Assembly: GCF_051201625.1 (NCBI RefSeq)
Contig: NZ_CP179203.1
Span: 2,604,001 to 2,668,000, forward strand
Length of the DNA stretch: 64,000 nt
Origin: Shimia sp051201625
GTDB lineage: Bacteria; Pseudomonadota; Alphaproteobacteria; Rhodobacterales; Rhodobacteraceae
Direction of reading: 5' to 3'
Of the stretch, positions 52,665 to 62,900 are shown in pieces. Both the position numbers and the translations under genes were made by a program. Within the stretch, counting starts at the first letter, position 1; every line of letters starts with the position of its first letter. The notes beneath the pieces are model-generated. The model did not search any database, had not been told where the DNA came from, and saw nothing but the letters and a program-made list of their open reading frames with translations.

Positions 52665-52800
52665 AGACCTTACCAGAAGAAGGTATCGTAACTACTGCTG
52701 ATTGAGGTACTGATGAGCCAAGCATTGCCCAAAATTGATGTAATCAGTCAAATCAGTGTGACTAAGCAAACATATTACCGTTCAAGGAAAAAGTGCAAAC
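52665..52800 (+). mobile_element. Degraded IS3-family OrfA (transposase) remnant
   Basis: Two frames must be joined to read it: LPEEGIV in one, then EVLMSQALPKIDVISQISVT followed by KQTYYRSRKKC in the next. This closely follows the start of IS3-type OrfA, which usually reads PEEIV...EVLxSQG...ISVTxQTYYRWRK. A stop and a frameshift break it, and no OrfB or terminal repeats were found. It marks an old insertion next to the autotransporter gene. Confidence 0.6.
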
Positions 52801-53405
52801 AAAAGGCATTTATGGCATGCAGTATCTCCATCTGCCGTTTGAAATTGTCGATCTTGAAGGGAGACACATCGGAAGACTTTTGGGGCCTTGAACGCCGTTG
52901 TTTTCTCATCGACCTACTTGGGAATATAATGAAGGCTCCAACGCGCTACGTATGTTGCGCCATTGGCTGGCAAAAGTTCAAAAAACATCGATTGCTGCGC
53001 GAGCGACTGCCCAAAACACTTGATCGCAAACAAAATCAAGCGAGCCCGCTAGCGCAGTCGATAATGCTGCTAGCGCATTGTTTCCCTACTCTACTATGCA
53101 GACTGCAATGTGCAGACTACCCACAATAACCCAGTTCTTGTTTTCATCTGGTAACTAAACCGGTCGTCCTGCTGGGGCTTTTAGCTGCGCTTCTCATTGC
53201 CAAGGGCGCGGTGATTACTAAAGCGCCTGCAGCCTTCTGTTATCAGATCAGTTTTTTTGGGTTCAGAAACACTGGCATCAGTCAGTATTGGCAATACATC
53301 CAAGGCTAGCAGAAAAACAACTACAAACCTCTGGTCTAATTTTACAACGTGCAGCGACCAACAAACTGCTATGCTGGTTTTAGGAATAAAAGAATCGAGG
53401 CGTTG
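52801..53405. pseudogene. Frameshifted, unrecognised coding debris
   Basis: This stretch keeps protein-like pieces in shifting frames, for example GIYGMQYLHLPFEIVDLEGR around 52805 and NEGSNALRMLRHWLAKVQKT near 52935, then KPVVLLGLLAALLIAKGAV near 53160. No continuous ORF exists. They look like remains of one or more genes inactivated with the IS3 remnant; I cannot name them. Confidence 0.35.
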
Positions 53406-53906
53406 ATGATGGCACGCGCAATAGTGGCAATGTTCGTTTTAAGTGTGGCCTTGGCAGGTGGCGCATATTGGTTGTGGATTGGTAATAAAAGCGACGTCAC
53501 CTTTTCCTTACTCAATCCTGAAGAAGTCAGTATGCTAGTAACTGAAGAACCGGCAACTAAGCCTCAGAAAAAGCGCTCTTTAAAAATTTCAAACGGAAAC
53601 GGTCCTGGGATCAAAGTAGCGGCCCCGTCGGGGTTTGCACTAAAATCACCAGTAGACTTTGACATCCGGCTAGAACCCAAAGACGGGGTCGCTGTCGACA
53701 TGACATCGCTTCGCATCGATTATCGGCTTGGACCGGCATGGGTAAATCTAACTGGCCGCATCATGAAACAGGCTACGGTCGAAGGATCACGACTGATTGC
53801 GCGCGGCGCTGAATTGCCAGCGGGCAATCATACATTGCGTCTGACCGCCAAGGATGCCAACGCCCGCACAACCCGCGCCACCGTGTCTTTTTCCGTAACC
53901 AAGTAA
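53406..53906 (+). CDS. Membrane-anchored protein with Ig-like domain, unknown function
   Basis: The ATG at 53406 (or the adjacent one at 53409) follows GAGG. The 166-residue product has an N-terminal membrane anchor (AIVAMFVLSVALAGGAYWLW), a lysine-rich linker, and a beta-rich C-terminal domain of Ig or cadherin-like character (VDFDIRLEPKDGVAVDMTSL, then AGNHTLRLTAKDANARTTRA). It probably faces the periplasm. No enzyme motif is seen. Confidence 0.65.
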   Translation: MMARAIVAMFVLSVALAGGAYWLWIGNKSDVTFSLLNPEEVSMLVTEEPATKPQKKRSLKISNGNGPGIKVAAPSGFALKSPVDFDIRLEPKDGVAVDMTSLRIDYRLGPAWVNLTGRIMKQATVEGSRLIARGAELPAGNHTLRLTAKDANARTTRATVSFSVTK

Positions 53907-54651
53907 TACCACCAAAAAAGGTTTGATCCGAGCAGGATCAAACTTGGTTAAATAAATTTAAACTATTTTTTGAGGTCCCTACACACTGTACCTCATACAA
54001 CGCTGAGCTCGCGTTGTTCACTTAGAGCCGCGTCGTGATAGATTCTGAAATTAGGTCAACAATTAAAACGTGGCCTAGGAGATTGTATTGCTCACCGCCG
54101 ACTTCCACAAAACTCAACCGCCATTAACTCAATCTGATGTCGGCGATGCGCGCCTTTTTAGTCCCGAGTGAAAAAATCAAACCAAACGACGCCAACAATG
54201 TCGGATAGTTTCATGGCCCACATCAATGCCACGGGCACACATCAGTCCTTCCACGTTTTATGCGCAAAAATGGAAATTCGACATACATCATCAACGCAAG
54301 ACAGATGATTTTTTTGAGTCTTCTCAGAGTATTTTAAATACAAAACTTTTGCCTATTCACAGATGCAATTTCTGCGCGGCACAACTCAAACAAAGTTCTT
54401 TTAATAGCACCTAGCTAAACAAAACTGATCAACCCTAACTAACAAGCGTGCGAAAAACCCGTGTCAAAATTACAGACCACCAAAAAAAACACTCGCATAG
54501 CGATTGCGCCTATTGTGGTGTACCTCCATCCAAGTCTTTTTTCACCAGCGCGTGGCTAAACTACCAGTATTATTTGATTACCAAAAGGAAGAGCGCAATG
54601 CTGGAAAAAGATCGCGCAACGCTAATGGGTTGCTACCAACCAAAACGCCTC
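53907..54651. other. Gene-free region with one terminator-like hairpin
   Basis: The only structured element I see is GTTTGATCC (53921-53929) paired with GGATCAAAC (53935-53943), a 9-bp stem with five-base loop. A run of six A residues precedes it, i.e. six U after the stem on the minus-strand transcript, so it would terminate minus-strand transcription better than the plus-strand gene just upstream. The remaining 700 bases hold no supported ORF. Confidence 0.45.
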
Positions 54652-55566
54652 TCAGCTTTTTATTTCACTACCTAATGGACCACCAATGACATCGAATGCT
54701 CTTTTTTTCATACCTTTTTGAATTTCGTAAATGGAAATTGGCACATCTGGCTGGGGCTGTGGGATGCGCACCGGAATATCTTTTAGCCGCGGGTTTAACG
54801 TTGTGTGACCGCAGAGCATCCGGTCATCATAATCTTTGATGCCCTCCCAGCGCGTCATTGACCCCATTAGTGGAAAAGCATCTGCCGCCATCATTTCATA
54901 AAACAATATGCGCCTAGCACGCTTCGAAGTGTTGAGCGAAGAGCCATGAACAATTCGACCATGATGTATCGAGATTGAGCCCGCAGGCCCCATCAAAGAA
55001 ACGGCATCTTTAACATCTAGCCCATTATCGGCTGGCAGCATCGCCCCTGCGAAAACCCCATCTACATGATGATCATAAACTGGTCCTTTGTGGCTACCCG
55101 GATACACCATCAACGGGCCGTTCTCAGGCGCCATATCATCAATAATTACACCAATAGCCAAGATGTCATCATTTGTGTGGGGATAGAACGCGTAGTCCTG
55201 ATGCCATTCTACGGCTGCTCCATATCCAGCAGACTTCATGTTCAGTTTACTGGTATGTAACCGAAGATTTGGTCCAATTAAGTCGCGCGCAGGGCTTAAG
55301 ATGTAGTCTGAAAACATAAGCTCTTTCAGGTCATCGCTAATTGTATGCGGAAGTTTAATCCTCCGCAGGCGTGGAGAATTTCTCGTATGGCTATCTTCAA
55401 GATCCAAACGCTCGTTACTCTCATCAAGTAACGCAGCTTCCTCCTCAAAACGATTTATTTCCGTACGTATTCTGTGCATCCAGTCGTCTGGAATCTGTTT
55501 CTCTAAAACAAGATAACCATTTTCTTGATAAAACGCGATTTGATCGTGCGTCAGAATCTCAGACAT
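54652..55566 (-). CDS. Phytanoyl-CoA dioxygenase (PhyH) family protein, copy 2
   Basis: The ATG at 55566 is preceded by GGAAGGG; the longer frame adds 16 unsupported residues. The 304-residue product is a non-heme iron, 2-oxoglutarate-dependent oxygenase. VEWHQDYAFYPHTNDD gives His-x-Asp near 118, HHGRIVHGSSLNTSKRARR gives the distal His and the 2-oxoglutarate arginine. It is only distantly like copy 1 at 38179. The C-terminal tail (VRIPQPQPDVPISIYEIQKG) is family-typical. No operon partner. Confidence 0.82.
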   Translation of the reverse strand: MSEILTHDQIAFYQENGYLVLEKQIPDDWMHRIRTEINRFEEEAALLDESNERLDLEDSHTRNSPRLRRIKLPHTISDDLKELMFSDYILSPARDLIGPNLRLHTSKLNMKSAGYGAAVEWHQDYAFYPHTNDDILAIGVIIDDMAPENGPLMVYPGSHKGPVYDHHVDGVFAGAMLPADNGLDVKDAVSLMGPAGSISIHHGRIVHGSSLNTSKRARRILFYEMMAADAFPLMGSMTRWEGIKDYDDRMLCGHTTLNPRLKDIPVRIPQPQPDVPISIYEIQKGMKKRAFDVIGGPLGSEIKS

Positions 55567-55708
55567 TGTAATCCCTTCCCAGCTCAAAGGTATTCTCATG
55601 GTTGTTGTACACACTTTAGATGATGGGCTGAATGAGAAAAGAAGTAACAGGTTTCAGATATTTTTGATCAGGTTGCTGCCTATCACGCAGGCGCACCCAC
55701 ACACATGA

Positions 55709-56737
55709 TCAATTCTCAGGTTTGGTGCGTATAAATCGAGCTAGGATTGGGGCCCCCAATATTACGATGAAAATGCGAAACAAGTGATGGGCCACGACAA
55801 ACCCCAAATCTGCGCCCACGATTAGCGCCATGACGACGAGTTCGGCCTGCCCTCCTGGCGTAAGTGAAAGAATTGCATCAACGGCTGGGGCAAGGTCATA
55901 CAATAAAATGAAACTTACAACGGCGAGTGTAAGCAGTAATAAGAATGCGCAAAATCCCAGACCAGCAAGAATATCCTTACGGATTTCTTCTATGGTAATT
56001 CCAACATATTTGACGCCAATCCCCAAAGCTATGAAATATTGCGCCGCCCAGATGGCTTCTGCCGGCGGGCGCGTATTTAGAACTTCTGTAACGCTAGCAA
56101 GTGCGGTCAAAAGCAACGGGCCAAGAATTGCCGCCCCAAACATATTAAAATAGGCGGCGATTTTCCATCCTGCTATAGCGCAAAACGCGAGGATAAGAAG
56201 TTGATCGATGGCAAAGCTGCGCACGGGCTTGCCCGGCGCTTGATCAAGCGTCACTTGCCAAACGGAGGTTAAAAGAACCGGCAATAAGACCACGATCACC
56301 AATACGCGCGTGGCGTGGATTAAAGACATAGCCCGGATATTGCCTCCGGCTTCCTCGCCAAAAACCAGCATATCCTGCAATCCACCAGGCATTGACGCAT
56401 AATATGCGGTTGGAAAATCATACCCACATAGGTTTTGAAAATACCAGACGCCCACCATGCCGCTAACAAAAACTATGATCGGAATAAAAATTAACGTATC
56501 CCACAAGCCAGGTAGGGCCATCACAAAGCCCAACGTCACAGTTGCGCCGGCGGCAACGCCCAAAATCGTCCGCATAGCATCGTTTATTATGTTGATTGTC
56601 GTTAATCTTGCGCCCCAAAGTGCAGCTATCAAACAGCTAAAAAGAGGGCCGAATAGCCAGGGCAGAGGTAAATCCAGCCAGAGGAAAAGGCCCGCACCTG
56701 CAAGGCCAACAATATGGGTCGCCGCATGCTTAATCAT
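55709..56737 (-). CDS. AbrB-family (AmoA-like) membrane protein
   Basis: A 342-residue protein with about ten membrane segments and the internal repeat typical of the AbrB/AmoA-like transporter family (LPWLFGPLFSCLIAALWGAR in the first half, GAAILGPLLLTALASVTEVL in the second). GGLQDMLVFGEEAGGNIRAM and the later LTPGGQAELVVMALIVGAD are conserved blocks. The family is not the methane/ammonia monooxygenase and its cargo is unknown. Its start overlaps the GntR gene's stop by eight bases, so the two are coupled. Being next to a TcuA-type gene suggests carboxylate transport. Confidence 0.82.
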   Translation of the reverse strand: MIKHAATHIVGLAGAGLFLWLDLPLPWLFGPLFSCLIAALWGARLTTINIINDAMRTILGVAAGATVTLGFVMALPGLWDTLIFIPIIVFVSGMVGVWYFQNLCGYDFPTAYYASMPGGLQDMLVFGEEAGGNIRAMSLIHATRVLVIVVLLPVLLTSVWQVTLDQAPGKPVRSFAIDQLLILAFCAIAGWKIAAYFNMFGAAILGPLLLTALASVTEVLNTRPPAEAIWAAQYFIALGIGVKYVGITIEEIRKDILAGLGFCAFLLLLTLAVVSFILLYDLAPAVDAILSLTPGGQAELVVMALIVGADLGFVVAHHLFRIFIVILGAPILARFIRTKPEN

Positions 56738-57362
56738 CTATTTGCAACGCTTTCAAACGGTGCTCAAGCGATGCCTCCATGTGCGCCCTCATCATTTTTG
56801 CGGCAGTTTCTGCCTCGCCTGATTTTAGGGCTACGATGATGGCATCATGCTGCGCGCCCACATCCTTGACACGTTCAGAACTTTCCAAAGTTGTTTTTCC
56901 CAATAAGATCAGCGAATGGGATATTGATTTTTGGCTTCGCGCTAGGAAACGGTTGCGCGCTGCGCTGAGTATACAATGATGAAGTTTACGGTTAAGCGTG
57001 GCCACCTTATGGGAATCTGATGCCGCCTGCATCATTTGCGCATTCAGATGTTCAAGCGCACGAATTTCGGATTTTGATATATGTTTAGCCGCCATTTGGG
57101 CCGCGGTGGCCTCCAAAACGATGCGCATTTCATATAATTCGACAATGTCTTGCTGGGTCAAAACCCGCACCATTGCGCCAACCCGTGGTTGATGCGCAAC
57201 AAGCCCGTCTGCTTCCATACGGCGGATCGCCTCTCGTATTGGCGTTCGACTAACGCCAAAGCGTTGTGCCAAGTTCGTTTCGAGGAGGCGGTCACCAGGG
57301 CGCAGGCCACCGTTTTCGATTGCCGCCAATAATTGTTTATAGATGGGTGTGGGAGTGGACAT
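56730..57362 (-). CDS. GntR-family regulator, FadR/FCD subgroup
   Basis: The 210-residue protein has the winged HTH at about 5-75 (LETNLAQRFGVSRTPIREAI, then RRMEADGLVAHQPRVGAMVR) and an FCD ligand domain with LYEMRIVLEATAAQMAAKHI and the histidines of the metal site. It is the first gene of the minus-strand pair, divergent from a TcuA-type gene. Its likely role is repression of both units until a carboxylic acid is present. Confidence 0.88.
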   Translation of the reverse strand: MSTPTPIYKQLLAAIENGGLRPGDRLLETNLAQRFGVSRTPIREAIRRMEADGLVAHQPRVGAMVRVLTQQDIVELYEMRIVLEATAAQMAAKHISKSEIRALEHLNAQMMQAASDSHKVATLNRKLHHCILSAARNRFLARSQKSISHSLILLGKTTLESSERVKDVGAQHDAIIVALKSGEAETAAKMMRAHMEASLEHRLKALQIDD

Positions 57363-57376
57363 CGGCCCTCTTGCAT

Positions 57377-57409
57377 CCAGACATATATTTTGTATACGTC
57401 TGGATACAA
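57377..57409. promoter_or_regulatory. Candidate GntR operator between the divergent starts
   Basis: Two overlapping inverted repeats fill the 65-base gap: CCAGAC (57377-57382) with GTCTGG (57398-57403), and TTGTAT (57390-57395) with ATACAA (57404-57409). The second resembles the TNGT-ACNA-type half sites bound by FadR-group GntR regulators. The location between the regulator and its presumed target makes an operator likely. Confidence 0.5.
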
Positions 57410-57427
57410 TCAGGCAAGGATTGAGTT

Positions 57428-58839
57428 ATGGGTAAGCTTTGGGACGTGGTTATTGTTGGATCTGGCAACGCAGCTCTTTGCGCAGGCATTGCAGCCTGCG
57501 AGTATGACTCTGAGGTGTTGTTGATCGAAAAAGCTGACCGCAACATTGCCGGTGGCAATACAAAATGCACGGCCTGGCGCTATGCGATCTAGCTATAAAA
57601 CAAGCAACGATCTGCTTCCCCCTTTGGCCACGCCGAATGATCCGCGCATACCGCGCACAGATTTTGGCTGATACACGCAAGAGAATTTTGCCGCGGACTT
57701 GGCTGGCTTCAATGATCGCGAACCGATGAGCGATAAACAAAAAATCTTAGTTTCAGAGAGCTATTATACCTTGCTTTGGCGCGCCTAGCATGGCGTGACC
57801 TTTGATCCAATTTGGTCACGGCAAAGTTTCGAAAAAGTCGGTCAAATTGTATTTTGGGTGGGCTCACGCTTGCTGCTGAAAACTAGAGGGTTGAGATTTT
57901 TGAAATGGAGTGGGCCGCATATAAAAAATTAGGTGAGGTCATCCGCTATGGCTGTCCGTTTCAATCGCGCCAAATCCGAGAGGGCGCTATCGCAGGTATA
58001 ACTTTAGCACGCGGAGAGGAAGTTGCGGCAAAGGCGGTGATCTTGGCCTGTGGCGGATTTGAAAACAAACCAAATTTGCGCTCTGAGTGGCTCGGCGCAG
58101 AATGGAGCAGCGCCAAGGTGCGCGGCACACCGCATAATACCAGCGATCGATTATTTTGTGAAAGAATATGTAGATTCAAATATTCCACATGGCGACTGGA
58201 AGAATTATCGCAAGGTCAGTTACTTTCTAGGTGTGATGTTGAATGACAATGACGTGCTATTTGTCAATGAAGGTATCGACTTTAGAAAATTCATTTATGC
58301 ACAATTTGGCAAAACTATTTTGCGGCAACCAAGACAAAGGGCTTGGCAGCTTCTTGACAGTAAAGTGTATGATCTTTTGCATGAGGAATATCGGTTTTAT
58401 GATGCCGGATATGAAGAGGCCAACAGCATCACTCAGTTGTTGCAGAAATTCACAGGTTTAGATGCAGTGGCGGCAGAAGCAACTTTGAAAGAGTTTAATA
58501 CCAACACGGACGAAGCGATTTTTTTTGATCCAACGATAAAGGATGGTAAGTCTTCTGTCTCTGCTTGGCTTTTTAAATTCCAATTGGACGCAAGCCCCCG
58601 ATACACCGCCATATCGCGCCTACCCCGTAACCGACAGGATCACCTTCACTTATGGGGGCCTAAGAGTCACTGACGACGCGGGTGTGATAGATCAATTCGG
58701 CAACACGATACCACGATTGTTTGCGTGTGGAGAGATGGTTGGTGGTATGTTTCTGGGCGGTTATTTTGGTGGGTCCGGCCTGACATCGGGAGCGGTGTTT
58801 GGCAGATTGGCTAGTAAAAGTGCAGTCGTTAGCCACTAA
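57428..58839 (+). pseudogene. TcuA-type FAD-dependent tricarballylate dehydrogenase, frameshifted pseudogene
   Basis: The gene keeps its AAGGA ribosome site and ATG at 57428. It starts as an intact flavoprotein (VVIVGSGNAALCAGIAACEY, then LLIEKADRNIAGGNTKCTAW) and ends with the expected C-terminus (IDQFGNTIPRLFACGEMVGG, then GGYFGGSGLTSGAVFGR). In between are several stops and frame changes, with recognisable pieces at 57905-58246, 58050-58673 and 58543-58839. It belongs to the fumarate reductase/TcuA group, which oxidises tricarballylate or similar acids. Several independent lesions show real decay, not a single sequencing slip. Confidence 0.8.
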
Positions 58840-59017
58840 CTTCACTGCGTAAAATGTGAATAAGAGGTCAAAGAAACAAATACTCAATTTTTACAGGCGC
58901 GTACATTGGCACTGTTGTCTATATCTTTTCGGGGTGAGCACAGGTTGTCGCAAGTGCTTTAAAGTACCCACCCCTAGGGAGAAGTAGTTTAAAATCTTTA
59001 TCTTTTAGTTTCCCAGT

Positions 59018-59206
59018 TTAGTGGCAATGATAAGGCTTTGAGCCGGCATGACAGCATTGACCGGGTGGGGAATTTTTTCGGCACCCACCACCATGCTGAA
59101 CTTGGCCTTTAACGGAACTGTAAGATTGACTGATGCCGCTGCCCGCCAAAATAGGGTTAGCGGAGAGTGCCATACTGATTGTAGCCAAGATTGCCAATTG
59201 TTTCAT
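59018..59206 (-). CDS. Small secreted protein with CHAGxxPYHCH motif
   Basis: A 62-residue precursor with signal peptide (MKQLAILATISMALSANPIL, cleaved near LAG). The mature peptide is rich in Gly, Ser and Cys and ends in GQCCHAGSKPYHCH. CHAGSxPYHCH ends occur in small periplasmic or nuclease-associated proteins and look suited to bind a metal. The AAGG directly abuts the ATG, which is unusual. Function unknown. Confidence 0.5.
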   Translation of the reverse strand: MKQLAILATISMALSANPILAGSGISQSYSSVKGQVQHGGGCRKNSPPGQCCHAGSKPYHCH

Positions 59207-59962
59207 CCTTAGTCCGCTTCTATTTGTTTGACCCAGCAATAATTACGTCTGGACGAGAGACTTCACTTTTTAATGAGTGTATCTTTGAATAAGTATCATA
59301 ATGAGCCTATCAGTTATTGAAAGCAAATGTAAAATTGTATTTTGGGCGTTGGTTTTATTTTGGTCACTATCTCAATTTTGAATTCGTCATTTGAGAAAGA
59401 ATTGATGGTTAGGCAGAACCAAGACTATTCAACTCATGCCAATACCTTTCGGATATCTGCTTTTCTTGAATTTGTGCTTCAAAAAAATTGACCATTCGTG
59501 ATTTTGGGTATTATGCCGAAATGCGAAATTACGCCTGGAGGAACCCTCTGACATTACGGCTCCAGTCAGGTGGGGTCTTCAATCCAAGCTAACGCATGAG
59601 ACACTACAAATTTGTTACTAAACTCAGGAATTTTATTTCCTGAGCGTTGTTAAAAAATTTTTCTAAACTCAAGTTTTTTGTTTCTTTTGTGCGACGTAAT
59701 GGGGGGACTACACAAAAAATCTGTTTCGACTGCAACAACAATAATGGTTTTCAAAACCTAAAATTAAGAGAATGTACCAGCGGGTTGATTACGGCACTTT
59801 CAGGCTGTTGAAAGCTTTACTTTTAAGACCTCCAGCCTTCAAAGAATTGTTCGATAAGCCCGAAGGCGCACTCTGATTTTAATTCAGCTCCACACATTGT
59901 TGGCCGCTATGCGGCAGGAAACCATCGCTTCTGAAGCGTGCAACGATCGCTTATCCATTCGT
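59207..59962. other. Gene-free region between the small secreted protein and the fusion enzyme
   Basis: 756 bases, AT-rich, no supported ORF. It contains the hairpin CTCAGGAA-TTTTAT-TTCCTGAG (59623-59644) with no clean T-run after it. Confidence 0.4.
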
Positions 59963-62900
59963 TCAGTTTAACTCGCTCAGGACCCTCTCGAGCACCGAAA
60001 GGATCATGTCCACGTCATCAGCATCTATCGTCAGAGGTGGGCGTATTTTCAGAATGTTGTCCTTTGGCCCTTCGCTACCAATTAGGATTCGGCTGTCACG
60101 CATGCGGTTTTTGACATAGGCGCAAACTTCGGTTGCCTCTGATCCACCCGGATTGATCAGTTCAATCCCTAAAAACAGCCCCATGCCGCGCACGTCGCCA
60201 ACATTGGGATGTTTTTTCTCCAATTCTTTCAAACCAATTAGTAGACGCTTGCCCATGCGGCGAGCATTTTCTTGCAGTCCCTCATCGTCGACAATATCCA
60301 AAACTTCCTTGCCAATCCGACAGGACAGGGTGGAACCACCGAAGGTCGAGAAAAACTCGATCCCGTCGTCAAAGCTATCTGCAATTGCACGTGTCGTGGC
60401 AAGAACTCCAAGTGGGTGGCCATTACCGATGGGTTTACCCAGAACAACAATATCAGGCAGAGCGCCCTGATGTTCGAACCCGAAGTAATACTCGCCCAAA
60501 CGCCCTAACCCAGTTTGCACCTCATCGGCAATACACACGCCACCATGAGCCCGGATCTTTTCATACACGGCAGCAAGATAGCCCTTGGGCGGGATAATTT
60601 GTCCACCGACGGAGGGAAAAGTCTCAGCGATAAAACCGGAAAGTCCATGGCCTTTTGTTTTCAGGCGTTCAATGGCGCTGTCCACAAGGTTAGCAAATTT
60701 TCGCGCACGGTCTGGGTCATCCCGGCCAAATGAGCCGCGGTAATCGTCAGCCACCTCAACAAGTTCAACCCAGTCGGCCTGTCCAGCCCCACTCGGTTTG
60801 TTAAACTTGTAGGCAGATATGCTGATCGCGCCGGTAGTGATGCCGTGATACCCATGATCTGGTGTCACGATCCCTTTGGCGCCCGTATGTGCACGGGCAA
60901 TGCGCATGGCCAACTCGTTGGCCTCGGTACCGGAGTTTACAAAGAAGCACACATCAAATGGCTCTGGTAATTTTGATAGCACTTTCTTGGCAAAAGCAGT
61001 TTGCGCAGGATGCAGATAACGGGTGTTGGAATTCATCCGCTTCAGCTGATCACTGGCAACGGCTTCAATCCGAGGGTGTGCATGGCCAACATGAGGAACG
61101 TTATTGTAAGCGTCCAAGTAGGGTCTGCCCCATTCATCAAAAAGATGGTGCTTCCAGCCCCGGAGCAACATTACCGGATCATTGTAGGTCAGGCTCAGAT
61201 TTCCGCCAAAATGGGTACGTCGATCAATCAGAACACTTGTTTTATCCAACAGTTGGTACCTGGTCTTTTCGTCGGAAAGGTTGAGCAGTGCCGCCGGATT
61301 CGGGCAAACAGCGCTCCAGAAATACATCTCATTCGGATCGCCAACACCGGGCCAATCAGCCTCCATACCTTCGGTTGTCAAAGCGAGCTGGAAATGCACA
61401 TGTGGTGCCCATCCGCCATTGACTGCGGGGGCACCAAGGCGACAAAACTCGGCGCCTTTTTCAATCATATCTCCCGGTTTCAGGTGATCAAGAAACTCCG
61501 GATCAAGGTGCCCGTAGAGAGTGTGAAAGAGATCGCCTTCGGGTGTTTCGTGGCTTAGGATGACCACCCCACCATAATCTAGTTCACCCGCCCGATATTC
61601 AGCCAAGAACACCTTTCCGCGAAGAGGCGCGAAAAGCGGCGTGCCCGTTGGCGCAAAAGCATCAACGGCAATGTGTACCGTGCGCCGGTCGCTTGCTTTC
61701 CACGGACCCTTGCGAAAGTTGGGGGCGGTGTAAATCAGCCGTGGCTCGTAATAATATCCTAACCAGATCCTGCCGTAATTCTCATATTCCTCACCGATCT
61801 TGGCAGCTTCGCAAGGCGGTAGGTCAAACGGGTTTTGTGGCCATGTTGTTTGTTCGACCGAAAGCGACCCCATCGGAGCGTCATCAAGGGCTTCACCCAT
61901 CAATGGGGCAAAATTTCCACGCTCTTTGTTGAGCCATGCCAAGACCCGATCGCCCCCCTCGACAACCGGCATTGCACAGGCTGCGCGCATCCTTGCCCGT
62001 AGCAATCCACCGTTGATTTTATTGCCCTCAAGAAATCGCCAGGCTGGTGCTTGAGTGACGGTGACATAGGGATCATCGGGGTTATCTATTGCCGTCAGTG
62101 TGGAGTTTACCACGCTGACTGCAAGCCGCATCTGCAACAGAGGCCAGACCAGATCAACTTCGCTGGGAGACAAAGGATAAACCTCATGATAACCGGCAAC
62201 CAGAGCAGCAAGCGCTACCTCAGGCTTCGGATGATCGAGCACGACGTAGGCCGCTGCGATAGTCAGATCACAAACTCTTGGAGCGGCACACATATCGCCA
62301 AGATCGATGAGGCCCGATATCCGGCGAGGTTCGGACAAGGGACCCGTCACCATAATATTGTAATCATTGGCGTCATTGTGGATGGCCTGACTTGGCAACT
62401 CTGCCAGTTCAGCCTCAAGTTCGGCATAGTCTTGGCAGATTTTATCGAGAATGGCTCGCTTCTTCAGATCGTGAATGCAAGACAGTTCATCGCTTACCCA
62501 TCCGGCGCATTTCAGATTCCATTTGAAATTACGGTGCAGACCTTCATGAGAAAAGTCAGCCAGCGCGAGCGCCGAGCCACCCAGCACCTTGCCAACCTCG
62601 TTTATTAGCGCATCGGTTTTCGGGGCCATCTCAGCATAGCAACGCCCTGGCAGCTTTTCCAAAATCCAGCACAACCGATCGCACCCGTCCTCGTCCACAA
62701 TTATCTCAAAGGGCTTGCTCGTGACCGACCGGATCACACGCGGGCAAGGTAGGTCAGGCGCGCGCTCCATGATATGTTCGAACGCCCGCACCTGCATGTC
62801 TACAAGCGAGGTTTCACAATCCGTGCGCATTATTTTGAGGATGTAATCTTGGTCATCCGTGCCTTCGGCCAGAAAGTTCAAGTCGTACTCCCCGTCCAGC

